From Colius striatus (lineage: Eukaryota > Chordata > Aves > Coliiformes > Coliidae), in NCBI RefSeq assembly GCF_028858725.1, contig NC_084774.1, positions 7,166,001-7,230,000 on the forward strand: a stretch of 64,000 nt of DNA, given 5' to 3'. Below, in pieces: positions 33,566 through 45,465 of the stretch (positions are counted from its first letter, which is position 1; each line of letters opens with the position of its first letter). The notes beneath the pieces are model-generated. The model did no database searches, had not been told where the DNA came from, and saw only the letters and a list, made by a program, of their open reading frames with translations. The translations under genes and the position numbers were made by a program.

Positions 33566-36500
33566 AGGTGTCTGAGAGGATTCCTTGGCACTCCTGGGGC
33601 ATGAGCTGCTTCTGGAGTGTGGGCAAGGCCTGTGTAGGTGGCTTCTGGCGCTTTTCTGGCCAATGCCTTTGGGATCTGGCCAAAGGCAGGGCCTGGTGAG
33701 CCACCCCCAGCCCAGCAGCAGGAGAGGCGGCTGCCAGCCCCATGGGCAGGGCTGGGGGGGCAGGATGGGGAGGTGAGGGGCACAGGCCTCCTCACAGCAG
33801 AATCTGCCTCATCACAAGCTGGCAAGAAGCAGGTCTGCTTTGCTACAGGTACCTGAAGGGTGGGTGTCAGGAGGATGGGGTGACACCATTTTCTGCAGTG
33901 CCCCAGACAAGGGGTGATGGACATCAGCTGGAACACAGAAAGTGCCACTGGAACACAAGGAGAAACTCCTTTGGTGCTGAGGTGAGGGAGCCCTGGCCCA
34001 GGCTGCCCAGGGAGGGTGTGGAACTTCTAGCCCTCAGCTTTGTCCCTTTGACATCTTTGCTGGGGAGGGAGAGGCTGGGGGTGCTGTGGGGAGGAACTGG
34101 GGTGCTGTGGTCCAGCCTGAGCCCTGAAGCAGTGCAGGTGTCTGTGGTGAGTTGTCTCAGGGAATGAAGGGACCACATTTGGTACGTCCAAGCCCTGTTT
34201 ATGGCTCTGCTCAATTCTTCCTCGGTCTCACTTGCTCTGTGTCTGATCTCAGCCTTGGTGGTTTGAGGAATCTTGTAAATCTGGCTGGGGCATTTGGTGG
34301 GACCTGCAGCCAACCTGGGCTATGTTCAGTGGCTGTTGTGCTGTGGAGTCACCCTCCTCAGTCCCCTCAGAGCAGTGGGAGCCCCTGCCAGGCATCCCCA
34401 GCCTGAGCCAGGCAGATGCTTCTGGGGATTACACCACATGGCTCCTCTAATGGAATTAATCTTGCTGTTTGCTTCACACTCCTGTTGTGCCCTGTAAGCC
34501 TGTGAGAGGGTTTGTGTGTGGGGGCAGTGACTGAGAGTCCCAGGCTGGGCAGTTTGTGTTGGCAATGGGTTTCTCAAATGGCAAGGGTGAGTTGTTTTGG
34601 CCTGAACATCCTATTTGCTTTCTCCAAGCTCAGTGCAGTGCCCCCAGAGCACATTGGATCCTGGCTCTTGCCCCCAGCTCTGAGAGCATAAATGCTTAAG
34701 GGTATGCAGAGGGCAGCCCTGAAGTGCTGGGGATCTCTTGGAGCAAATCTGGGCTGTGTGGCCAGGGTCTCTCCCCCAGCCCACACCTGGCAGGAGCAGG
34801 GCTGCTTCACAGTGGGGCTTTGCCCCAGTGCCAGGCTCCAGGGTCTCTGGCTGTGCCCCCACAGCCCTGCTGTGCCTGCTGCTGCCTGGCAGCAAGGGGT
34901 GAAGGGGAGTCTGCCAGCATGTGTCACCTTCAGGACAAAGCCTCAACCCTCACCCCCCAGCAGGTCTGGGTGGCACCTGAGCTCTCTGTCCTCCCTTGCC
35001 CTGCTCCCAGAGGATTTGCCATCATTGCTCACAGGAGTAGCAAAACCCTCTTGCTAAGGTTTAATCTCCAGGCTCGTGAGGGAAGGGCTGCAGTCCTCAC
35101 CTGATGTGTAGCTTACTTCCCTGGGAAACCACTCTGGTGCAGAGACAGACACAGGCAAGGCCAAAGGGCACTGGCAGGGCTCTTTGTGGCCTAGTATGGG
35201 GTTTGTGGCTTCCCTGGCTCAGGGCTTTGGCTGGAGCAGCTCCAGGGGCTGAGGCTGGTGGCTGTGGCAGCCTGGTGTTATCAGCTGCCTCTCTGAGCTG
35301 GCTGTGGGTGCTTCCAGCCCAAACAGCCCCTCAGCAGGATCAACCTCTCTGCTCCCTCTGCTGCTGTCAGTATGGCCACGTTGTGGACTCGTCTCAGGGC
35401 AAGCAGGGAGAGCCTCCAGGCAGGAGGCACTAATCCCCCAGTGGGATCCAGCTGTGGATAGCAGTGGGCTGGTGGCTTCAGAGAGCTGGTTCCCTCCCTG
35501 TACCCTGGGCAGCTCCACTGCCACACATGAGCTGTGTTCAAAAAGCCACACCAGCCTGGTTAGTCAGGGCCAAATGTTCTCCTGACAGACAGCCCTGGCA
35601 CGGCACAGCCCATGTGCTGAGCCCTGCTGCTTTCAGAGCCACTGCTGTGGCTGCCCAGCTGTGGGCCTCAGGACAGACCCCTCAGTGCCTCTGGAGGACA
35701 GGGTAGTCACCTCTGGGAGCTCTCTTCCATGTAGCAGCAAACACCTGCCCAAGGGCACAGGACAACGTGGGCTGCAGAGGCTGGGAAGCTGTGGTGGCTT
35801 CTCCCAAAGCCATCAGGTTTGACCTGTTCTGCAGTCTGGTTTTTCATGGTCTCCTTGTAGAAGACAAGCAGAGCATTAACATGGGATGTGAGACCTGGCT
35901 GGGCTCCTCACGCTGCCTCAGGCTTCCTGTCTGACCATGATGAAGTCACTTCACTTTTCTGTCCTTAAAATGCAGATGGTATCTCAGTGCCCTGAAGAGG
36001 GTAAGACAGTGTGCTGGTGAGGGCTGGCTGCACTTCAGACTGCTCTTTATCCACTTTGGGGATGGGAGGGCTGCACAAAGTGGGTTTCTCACCCAAGGGT
36101 CTGCCCAGATCTCCCCTGTCACTGCCCTGGCAGCCTTCCTCTTTCATTGTGCTTTTTTAGCTCTGTGCAGAAGAGACAGCCTGCAGCTGTGTGTCAAACC
36201 CCTGCTTGCTCTCGTCCCAGGGGCTGTCTGGCTGCCTGGCTAGGAGTTATTTAAATTGCTGTCAAGTGCAGCTTGGCTAGTTAGCAATGAAAACACAGAC
36301 TCTTAAAAGCACTGTCTGAGTTAAGTTAAATAAATGAGTGTCACTCAGAGCATAGACAAGCCCTGTCACAGCCTGCAAACGAGACACCCTCCCCTGTCCT
36401 TGCTTTGCTCTTTCTGCTGTGGCAGTTGCTGGGGTTTCCCTGCTGACAGGTGACAGAGCTGTCACAGCTATTGTCAGCAATGTGGCACACACTTCTGTTA

Positions 36501-37144
36501 AACATGTAAACCCTGATATGCCCTGAACCTTCTCCAACTTGGACTTGGTCTTCAGGCCTTTGCAGCCAGGGCAGAGGAAGCTGTTTTCAGCTCCATCAGC
36601 ACAGCTCCTCCCCCCTTCAACACTCTAAGGTACCACCAGATCTAACAGTCCTGCATCCACGTGTCCCTTCTCCCCCCAGTATTACAAAGGGTCATGGCCA
36701 AGGCTGAGGAAGAGCTGACATGATTCAGTCTCCCCCCGGGGTAGCTCGTGGCAGTTGGGTTGTGGCCTGGCCTCTGCCCAGGGCAGGGGACAGCTGAAGA
36801 GCCTGTGGTGTCCTGGGCTGGGCTGATGCTGTGTAGGGGATCAGCAGTTTCCTAAGTGGTAGGGAAAGGGGCATCTGCTAGGCAAGTCAGGTACAGCACA
36901 GGAGGGTGCTTCTGGCTGCAAGATGGGTCTGTTTGGGAATTACCTGTCTGGTTCTAGGCCTGCCCATGGTGGGGTTACACAGTGAACAAGAAGAGCCAGT
37001 CCCAGGAGCTACAGGGCAAACAGGCTCTGCCTCTTGCCGAGGTGCTCCAGGGTTACTGGGCTGGAAGAAACAATAGAGACACATGATTGCTGGGCTAAGG
37101 CACCCGTGCTGAGCAGCCAATGCATCATGCTGGGCAGGAGGCCA
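33566..37144. other. Intergenic region between the SRC and BLCAP 3' ends
   Basis: About 3.6 kb where two convergent genes end. Apart from one CR1 fragment I see only unique sequence, with no exon or RNA gene. Confidence 0.55.
33850..34025 (+). mobile_element. CR1 LINE internal 3'-UTR fragment
   Basis: Plus-strand CR1 piece with the blocks GGTGTCAGGAGGATGGGG, AGCTGGAACACAGAAAGTGC and GGCTGCCCAGGGAGGGTGTG. Both ends are missing; the usual terminal signature is absent. Confidence 0.85.
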
Positions 37145-38427
37145 TAGACCAAAGTTTATAAAGCTTTATTAAACATTTTGAACAGCTGTGCAATGAACAA
37201 ACAATGCTCTGGATGTTTCACAACCTCATAGCTTGGACTTCCTCAGGACAGCAATAGCCACTTCTGCTGCTCTCCTACTACAAGACTGAAGTAAAGACAA
37301 ACAGATGGCAAATGGGAGGGAACCCTTTCAAGTTGAGAGAGTGTTTTGTGCTAACCTCTGAGGTTCCTCACAAAGCAGCCTCTGCCCCAGGCTGGGCTCC
37401 CCAGGAGCCAGGGCTGCCCAGTGCTGTGTGCAGTGTGGCGTTCTGCACAGCTCCAGTGGGCAGGGCAGACTCCCCACATCCCCATAGCCCCCTGGCATCC
37501 TTCTGTCAGGGAGATGCAGGTGCCAGGCACTCCCCCAGCCTCCTCCCTTCTCCAGTCAGTAGCACCAGCACCTCCTGGCACGAAACACTATCACTGAAAG
37601 TGGCCAAAGCATTTACTGCTCCAAGCTGTGCCTCCACCTTGGGATCCTCTCTGCCCTGGCTGTGTGGGCTGGTGTTGAGGCTCCGTGGCTTCCAAAGCCC
37701 CACACCTTGCAGCATGCTGGTTCTTTATCCCAACAGTCAATACCTGGGTAAACTCTGAAAATCTAAAGAGGAAGAGCCAGTCTCCACTACCTGTGAAGCT
37801 TTATAAAAGCAGCAGCATAACTGTGGCTTTCAGGCTATGAGCTTGGAGCAGGAGTTCAGAAAGCACTTGGGCAGTGCACACATCTCTTTGGCTGGCTGAG
37901 CAGGAGGAGATGACTCAACTGCCTCTGGCTCCAGCAGCTTTTGGCCAAGTGTAGCTTTGAGTTGTCGAGCTTGCCCTTGATCAGCAAGATGCGAAGGCTG
38001 GCTCCCCCCAAGAGAAAGATGGAGAGAATCTGGTAGCTGCTCGAGCAGAATCAGCGGGCTGAGAGCCCTGAGTTAGACCACCATGGCCTGGTGCAAACAA
38101 AGGGGTGACATACAGCTCCAGCTTGGGCTAGTAGCTCTGTCCTCCACCAGTTCTGTTAGGTGGGCTGGTGTCCCTTCCCAGTGATATGGGAAGGAAGAAA
38201 AACCCCCAGATTTCTGCTTCCAAAAAAGCAGGTGCTGCTGCCAGAGTTGTAAAAGTAAACAAGTCGGATTTCGCAGGCAGAGTGGGAAGAATTTACCACT
38301 CTTGTCCACACAGAGGAAACAGGCTGGTTTGACTCCAGTCACATGCCTAACACCCCCCTCCTCCCTAGCCCACCCTCTTCTTAAAAGCAAACCAAGAGCC
38401 CTCAGCAGATTGGAAGATTAATGTTCT
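37145..38427 (-). other. BLCAP: BLCAP 3' untranslated region (probable)
   Basis: On the minus strand the sequence after the BLCAP stop runs about 1.3 kb to AATAAA at plus positions 37,170-37,165, followed by GT-rich TTTGGTCT. The length fits the long BLCAP 3' UTR of other vertebrates. Confidence 0.65.
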
Positions 38428-38691
38428 CTAGGTGCCCACTATGCTGGGGTCGTGAGCTGACTCTGGCAACTGGGATCCTGTGCAGTGATACAAGAAGCAG
38501 TTCCCCCAGCAGCTGTAGCAGATGAGGAACAGAGCTGCCAGGAAGACCAAGGCACAGATTGTGCAAGGTTTCCGTTCCAGGAGGAAGCTGAGCAGGTAGA
38601 AGCCCATGAACATCGAGTGACTGAACCACAAGGCTGGGTTGAGGGGCTTGGGTATGAGCAGGACGGGGAGCAGCCACTGAAGGCAGTACAT
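38428..38691 (-). CDS. BLCAP: BLCAP apoptosis-inducing factor (bladder cancer-associated protein), 87 aa
   Basis: A complete 87-residue protein in one exon, as in all vertebrates. It starts [20 protein letters not shown] and ends [12 protein letters not shown], nearly identical to the human protein. Two hydrophobic segments (about residues 4-13 with 25-37, and 43-63) predict a small membrane protein. A cysteine-rich stretch [13 protein letters not shown] follows. Human BLCAP is a putative tumour suppressor that reduces growth and promotes apoptosis; its molecular action is unclear. The ATG has a strong context (ACCACCATG). The acceptor CTCCCTGCAG puts 76 nt of 5' UTR (38,692-38,767) in the same exon. 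In mammals ADAR edits codons Y2, Q5 and K15; here these read TAC, CAG and AAG, so all could still be recoded, but editing is not shown by DNA. Confidence 0.98.
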   Translation of the reverse strand: MYCLQWLLPVLLIPKPLNPALWFSHSMFMGFYLLSFLLERKPCTICALVFLAALFLICYSCWGNCFLYHCTGSQLPESAHDPSIVGT

Positions 38692-38767
38692 GGTGGTTGA
38701 CTGGTTGGGGCCTCGTGGCAGCAGCAATCCCAGGTGCTCCAGAACAGCCTCTGGCGAGCAGGCTCTC
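38692..38767 (-). other. BLCAP: BLCAP 5' UTR part of the coding exon
   Basis: Lies between the minus-strand acceptor CTCCCTGCAG and the BLCAP start codon. It opens GAGAGCCTGC. There is no ATG upstream of the start in this segment. Confidence 0.75.
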
Positions 38768-41700
38768 CTGCAGGGAGAGGTAAAGTGTCAGACTGGCAGA
38801 GAAACTCAGCAAAAACTAATCAACAGCCCTTCCTCTCATACAGCTTCCTCTACTCCCAAGCGTTTATGTGGATGCTTGAGCTCCCAGTCCTAAATTCAGG
38901 TGTGTCCTGGAGCTGGTGGCAAGTTTCCTGCTTTCAGAACCACTGGGTTGGAGGTGTGATGATCCATTGGTGGTGCAGAGGTATATTCCTTGGGTATTGT
39001 TTCTCAGGCTTTTACCCAGAGAGACTCTTTTCTTCAGCACAGTACAGGAACAGAAAAGAAGGGAGGGAAACAGAAAGGAAAACAAGCTGCCCCAGCCTTC
39101 CCTAGACACATTTATCCAGGACTCGAGTGATGGTATAAAACAAACTGCAACAGAGGGGCAAATTATTAGTGCAACTATTAGTTATACAAAGAAGTGTTAA
39201 GGAAGCATCAGTGCCAGAAGTATCTGGGAAGTGTTAAGTGCTCAGACTGCCTCCTCCCCAGGTACAGACCCATTATGAAGTCTTCCAGAACAGCATAAAA
39301 CTCAAGCTCCCCGTGTCACTACCCAGGAAAGCCTCGACAGCATCCAGGCTGCAGAACAAAGGGGAGGGCAAGTCCCTGCTTAAGGGATTTACAACCCTTG
39401 CCAATCAGCTAAAGTCAGCTAAGACAAAGTATGTGAATAGATCAAAGAGGGGACAGTCTCAAAATGGCAATTTTCATAAGTGGTGTAAACACAGGATTTC
39501 CTCACTTGGATTATTATAAAACCCCGTGGAAACATTGAGCTTTAAGGGCTTCTGTAACCAGGGACAGCAGCACACTACCAGTCCAGAAAACACACTTCTA
39601 CCTTTAGCAGCCACATCAGCTACCCTGAGTGTGTGAGGGGTTTTTTTCTTTCTCAGCAGTACAAACATCTTCATCCAAGAATTTCAGATGGCTTTAAAAA
39701 TGATAAACACCTTAGTGGTGCTTTGACAGAGCCAGAGCTGTTGAAAAGGGCAGAAGAGTAGAGTTTAGCAGCTTGGGATAGCAACAGCAGGTCAGGCTAG
39801 AAGGTATAAGTATTGTGGGGAGGGAATAACTGGAAGTTTTCCTCCAGTTGAAGCAGTAAGGAAACCATGAGAAGAGGGTGCTCCTAGCTTGTTATCCCAA
39901 AAAGGCAAAACCATGCAGGGTAATGCTGGGAAAGCTGTTCTAAGCAGAGCCTGGTCAGAACAGCTTCTTGCAGCAACCCTTTTATCTGGAAATACTTGTA
40001 GTGCTGTGTCAGAAGGCTGAAGGGCTGAGCAGAGCCTGCCAGGATTACAGCTAGGGGGTGGGAAGGTTAGCAGGATGGAGTGAGAAGGTAAACAAACAGC
40101 ACGTTCCCTGGCTCCTGTTGGCAGGAGAAGGGATTTCCTGGCTGAGGGAGGGGGAATGAGGAATCACACAGCACAGCCAAGAGAAAACCACATATGGGCC
40201 TCTTCCCAAAAAACACTGAGGTCAGACTTGTCTTACAGCTCTGTGAGCTCACAGGTACCCACCGGCTCTGCTGTCAGAAGCAAGAAGCTGTTCTCAGCAG
40301 CAGGATCTGTTTAAACCTCCATGAGAGAGGCTGCCAGGCAGCATGCCCAGCAGGCCTGAGGACCTGGGGGAAGTTGTGCTGGCACTTCTGCAAGTGCTCC
40401 TCAGCAGAGAGGGCAGTGGGGGTTCAGGGAGTACAACTAAGCTGCAGTTGGGCAACCAAAGGAGGAGGAAGAAGTTATTTTATGTTGCCATATGGATAAA
40501 GTCGAGTCAAAAGACTAAAATTCCCAATGTTAATCCTGTTTCATGCAGGTGACTCACAAGTCTAGTCCCAGTCCCCCGTCTCCCCCATCTATAAACTTGT
40601 TATCGTAAGTAACTCTTATTGCCAAGCATCCTGCCTGCTACAGCCTTTGTGAATCCCTTTAGATGTTTTTGGAGTGAAAGTAATGCAGAAGTACCAGGTA
40701 ACATTTTTCCAAGGAGTAAGACTGGAGAGAGAAGATTTAACACTGAATATCTGAACAGAAATTAAGCCCCACCACCCAGCTTTTCAGTTCAGCATTGAAT
40801 ACAACAAAGCTGGACCCACTCAACGACCTGCAGCTGCCTCAGTCCTCCTGAGATGTTCTTCCTTCAAGTTCTTTCCAGTCTTTCTCTCTCAAGTGCTCCA
40901 AACACCGAGCAGCACAAACCACTGCATGAACATCATGTCACACTTTAGCTACTTTTCCTATCTCTCAAGTCCCACCAGCCCAACTTCTGCAGCTGGACAC
41001 GTGAGGCAGCCTGTGGGTCACTCATTCCTGAAGCTTCAGTCTGAAGTGCCTAGAGATCACTGCTTTGGGCTTTCTGTCTCTAGAGTAAGGAAACAGATCA
41101 AAACCAACCTAAGACAATGTGTCTGTCCAAAAAGCACAAGAACAAACTCTAGAATCTTTCAGGTCTGATGTCATAAGTCTCTCAGCTTTAGTAAGGCCAC
41201 GTGTCATTCCCGAGCCTTTAGCTCCCAACTAACTACACCTGTAATTCCCGACGTAGCTGTGGTTCACTCCACACTCTGGTCTCCTCACCAGGGCAGGACT
41301 CTAAGCAGAGAGCAGATTCTGAGTGTGTCAGCTTGACTTTAACACTTCCTACAAACACAAACCCATCTCTGAACAAGTCACCCATTTTTAGATAGTGATG
41401 TTTCCTGCAAGAGCCAGTTGCTTGTAGCAATCAATGCAGCCACTCTGCAGAATAAAGAACCACTTAATAGTGGTTATTTTTAGTGTGAGGTTTCGATGCC
41501 AGTGCCCTTCAATCTGCAAACTTCTTGGACTTCAAACAGATGCAGACATTGAACAGTCAGTCTTGTGTCTGTCAGTTTACTTGTATTTTCACATGCCCCT
41601 TTGCTATCCACCAGTTCAAGGTTGAAGACCCTTTGTCAGCTGTATCCCAGAGCTAATCTTAGATCAGGTACCTGCTACAAGAGACTTCTGCAGCTCTGTC

Positions 41701-44700
41701 TTCCTCAAAGGCCTTTTCACTCCTAGAATATGTACTCTTTCTAGCTCTTCACTAGAGATTCCTTTATACAGCTGACACTTGAGTTCTCTTTCCATGCTAT
41801 TGATCAGAAAGAAACAGCATCTCCTGCTTCCAGTCCCTCCCTGAGCAGGGAACTCTGTCCCCTGGGTGCCCAGGGTAGGTGGCAGTCCCTTCTTGAAGCC
41901 CTAACAATATTCCATTTTGCCCAGATTCTCAAGCAAGGTGAAACTTGCAAATGAAACACTCCTGCCTTGTCGTCTTTGTCTCCTCCTCATGACCCAAGGT
42001 GAAGTTTACCATGTCCCAGAGCAAACAAGAACCTGTCACCCAACACTGTTTCTACCAGCTCCCTCTTGCACAACCCCCTCCTGCTTTTCCTCAACCAGTT
42101 GCTCTTGTTCTGCCCTGACTCATCCCTTTCCTCAGCCAGCCCAGTGGCCTGCTATCCTCAAGACTGCTCTCGTGCTCCAGTCATCTGACTTGGCGGCCAC
42201 TCGTGTTTACCAGACAGCTCCTTCTCACCCCACCACTGCTGCCTCCTCTCACTCCTCCACAGCTCTTGGAGTTACTTGAACTTGCTCAGACCACTCAGCA
42301 GAAGACACCAGCCGATGCTGCTGCTGCACTGTTTGATCTCCATGTGCTGCCAGGGCAGCAAGGCCTGGGAGGTTCCCTGCACACCTCATTAGTAAGCCAA
42401 CACCAATGCTCACTAACCAGCTTCCACAGTGTTCAAAGTCCTTCCTTCTGGTACCTTCCCTTCCAAGACCATTGAAAACCAGCAGGTGCTACTGGCATAT
42501 GTCTGTGGGGAGGACTTTGCAATTCCAGCACGAGGGGAGCAGCACACCTTTCCCAGTCAGAAACAGAACTGGAATCGACAAGTCAGAAGTGAGCAGCACA
42601 GCACAAGTGCTTTGCAGTGGAGGGGTCATGTTTTAGAATAAACCCATCTGGGGAGCTACAAGCTGTTCCTTGGAACTCTCCAAGCTGATTCAGCAATTAA
42701 GAAGCCAAGAGATATTCCTACACCACAGCTTTTATATGTTTTGTAATGTGCCAACACCAAGTCTATAGCTTTATCAAGAATATCTAATTCCTTAACAGTC
42801 CATTTACCCTAACAGGGGAGAATAACCAGCTGGCTTTCACCAAGCACCTCAAAGGTACACTTGTTCAGACCTTACCAGGGCAGTTACTAAGGCAGTCCTG
42901 TCCACAAGGAACAGTCACTTAAAGGGCTGCAATAAATGACCGAGTCACCTTTTTCTTGAGGGGTGGTGGCTCCAGCCTCCCCCTTTCCCAGAAACCAAAG
43001 TTTCTGCTTGGGAATGAAAAGCCACATTGTCTAGATAAAAATCTCTCAGGTAAGGCAGAGGACATAAACTTAAGAGTAAGCCTCAGGGACCTGCTCTGAG
43101 TTTCTGCTCACCTGTAGTACAGTTTGCTTACTGCTGTTGAAATCAACCCCATTATCCCAGGCACCTGACTCGAAGTGATGTGTGTGGGCAGTGCTTCACC
43201 CTGACAGCACGTGTTCAAAACCAACTCTCAAATGCCAAAACAGCTGCTAAAAAACACACAATATCCAAAGCACTGGGGAAAAAAAAACCCAAGGTGAGAG
43301 AACTATCAAGGGATGAGTTTGAGGAGTTCAGCTAAGAAAAGCTACAGCTGACCAGATTTCTAGATGCCAGTTCTCTCTCTCTTATAAAACCCAAGAGCCA
43401 TAACTGTTCAAAGATCTATTTGCAGCATAAGGGATGGAACTTCCTCAGGGTTATAGTTTTAGCCTTGCCACTGTTTTTTAAAGCTTTATCTGCTGGTGTG
43501 ACTCAGCTGGAAAAAGTGACTCTCTAATTTTTGGCAAAGGCTGTATTTGATAAATCCCTGCCTTGGACACTTGATGTAGACTCAGGTATGGTGCAACGTA
43601 ATTGTGGTTTCCAAAGGGCAGAAAATCCTTGACTAACCAAGCCTCGGGGTTATGAAGTATTTTGATTTCTCAAGCTAGAGACAAGGCAAAGCAACTAATT
43701 TTGTGACAAGCAGAGGCTGTCAGGCCATTCTTTTCCTCTCTTCCACAGCTGCTGTCTGAGCTTTGTTACTGACTAGGGGATTAATTAGCCAGTGCCCAGA
43801 GGCCATGCAGTGCCCACTCCACTTGGACTGCAGTGTGCTCAGCTTTGGGGAGGAATAAACCTCCACCTGCAAGCAGGAAGGCAGCAGAGTGAGCTGTGTG
43901 TCTCTGCACAGTAAAGCACAGGAGCAGAGCCAGCTCCATGGTGGAAGGGATGTCAACATTGAGAGGTGGGGGCTGAAGCATTGCTGCTTGTGTTTCTACT
44001 TATTTATTCATTCTCAGTGGTCCTCGTTCCCACTCTCTGCCCTTAATGTCAAAGATCAGGATCTCCAGGCTCATTTGGAGTCCCCTGAAGTTTTTTTGTG
44101 TTTTCATTTGGATCTCTACCTTCTGTGCCATCCCTAGGCTGCAGCAGCCTGAATGCAGCCAGACAATGGCCAGTTTCGTGTGTCTTGGGTAAAGAGGCAA
44201 AAATGAAGCAGAGGCAAGGCTTCTGGGGACTTCTGACATCTAGGCTGGAAAGGGAGAGGTGACTCCACCATAACAGCATTTGCAAGACAGGGGTAATGAG
44301 TAGAGGAGAGTTCAGTGCCTCATGGGCTGCACTTAAGAGCTTCGGTTCTCATCTTCTCTTGCACCTTTGCGATGTAAGGAGCGGCGTTCAAACCGCGTGT
44401 GAACGGGTTGCGGGACCGGCACTAAGGGGCCGCAGGGAGGGGGGGGCAGGTGTCAGGGAGCTCATCTTGCTCAGTGGGGCCACGGGCCGGGCTGTGCCTT
44501 GGGAAGGGGCTGGGACGAGCGTTGCGGGGGAGCACGGCGCGTTATGGCGGGCGCCCGCACGGAGTGGTGACACCCGCGCTCGTGTACCCACGCACGACCG
44601 GCCCCGACCGGCCGCCACCGCCCCGGGGAACCCGCCGAGCGCTTCCCCCCCCCCGCCCCGCTCCCCACAGTTACCCAACCGGCACGGCCCCGGCCCCGCC

Positions 44701-44802
44701 GCAGCCCGGGCGAGAGGCAGCCGCACCGCTCCCCCGGGGCCGCTGTCCCCCCGCCCCGCCGGCCCCTCGCAGGCCGGGCCCCGCCGCGCGCCCCGTACTC
44801 AC
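38768..44802 (-). other. BLCAP: BLCAP intron, no nested gene seen
   Basis: About 6 kb of AT-richer unique sequence between the coding exon and the likely first exon. In placental mammals the imprinted gene NNAT sits inside this intron. I find no frame resembling neuronatin, no CpG island inside the intron and no recognisable transposon. Confidence 0.6.
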
Positions 44803-45130
44803 GGCGCGGCGCCGCCGCCTCACGCCGCCATGGCGGGCCCGTCCGCGCCCGGGCAGGCAGCGAGCGACAGGCCGCGCTGCCAGCGGCGCCGCCCCCCGCC
44901 CGTGCCGACAGGGCCCCGCCGCGGCTGCCCGCCGCCCGCCTGACCCCGCGCCCGCCCGCCCGCCCGCCCGCCCGCCCGCCCGCGACCCGACCCGAGCGGC
45001 GCCGCCGCGCAGCAGCTCCGGCACGGGCCCGCGCTGCGCCGGGGGGCGGCGGGGGGAACGCGCGGGTCTGTCAGGCAGCGCTGCGGGCAGCCCTGCAGCG
45101 CGCGCACTGCGCATGCGCCCCGGAGCGGCT
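44803..45130 (-). other. BLCAP: Probable non-coding first exon of BLCAP
   Basis: Ends at the minus-strand donor GCGCC|GTGAGTACGG; the right (5') edge is a guess within the CpG island. It contains a minimal upstream frame ATGGCGGCGTGA (44,831-44,820, Met-Ala-Ala-stop) just before the donor. Splicing to the acceptor at 38,768 would give a 6.0 kb intron. Confidence 0.5.
44947..44983. repeat. (CGCC)n simple repeat in BLCAP promoter island
   Basis: About nine uninterrupted CGCC tetramers. On the transcribed minus-strand sense this is a GGGC run able to form G-quadruplexes. Confidence 0.9.
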
Positions 45131-45244
45131 GGCTCGAGCGCCGGCATGGCCTGAGCGGCTCTGGGGCTGCTGAGGGGCTCGGTTCTGTCTCCTTGCAGCG
45201 TACAGTGGCGTTTCCACGCAGGGCAGCCTGGTTCCGCACGCAGC

Positions 45245-45465
45245 TGGCACTGCTTGCGCTGTGCAGCTCCACGGCACAAGGCTGCGTGGCATCGTGCAGC
45301 TGCACGGCACACTTGGATGCATGGCACACTGCTGCATGGTTTGTTGCTGCATGGCACACTGCTGCATGGGTTGCAGTATTGCATGGCACCCTTGGCTGCA
45401 GGGCACATGGCTGCAAGGCACACTCTGCTGCATGCCATGCTGCCCATGCAGAGTTTTGCATGCCT
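45245..45465. repeat. Degenerate GCTGCATGGCACAC repeat
   Basis: Imperfect copies of GCTGCATGGCACACT with many TGCATG hexamers, between the BLCAP promoter island and the PIGT 3' end. Copies vary in length and have diverged. Confidence 0.75.

Larger units (their letters stand above)
44350..45150 (-). promoter_or_regulatory. BLCAP: CpG island, probable BLCAP promoter
   Basis: Very CpG-rich. It contains a consensus minus-strand donor, GTGAGT, at 44,802-44,797, just where a BLCAP first exon is expected. A (CGCC)n tract runs through 44,947-44,983. It lies about 1 kb beyond the PIGT stop codon, so BLCAP and PIGT are transcribed in the same direction. Confidence 0.65.

Noticed and set aside
38692-38727. 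N-terminal extension of BLCAP (12 extra codons)
   Set aside because: It would begin at TTG, not ATG; the conserved protein starts at the ATG in ACCACCATG.
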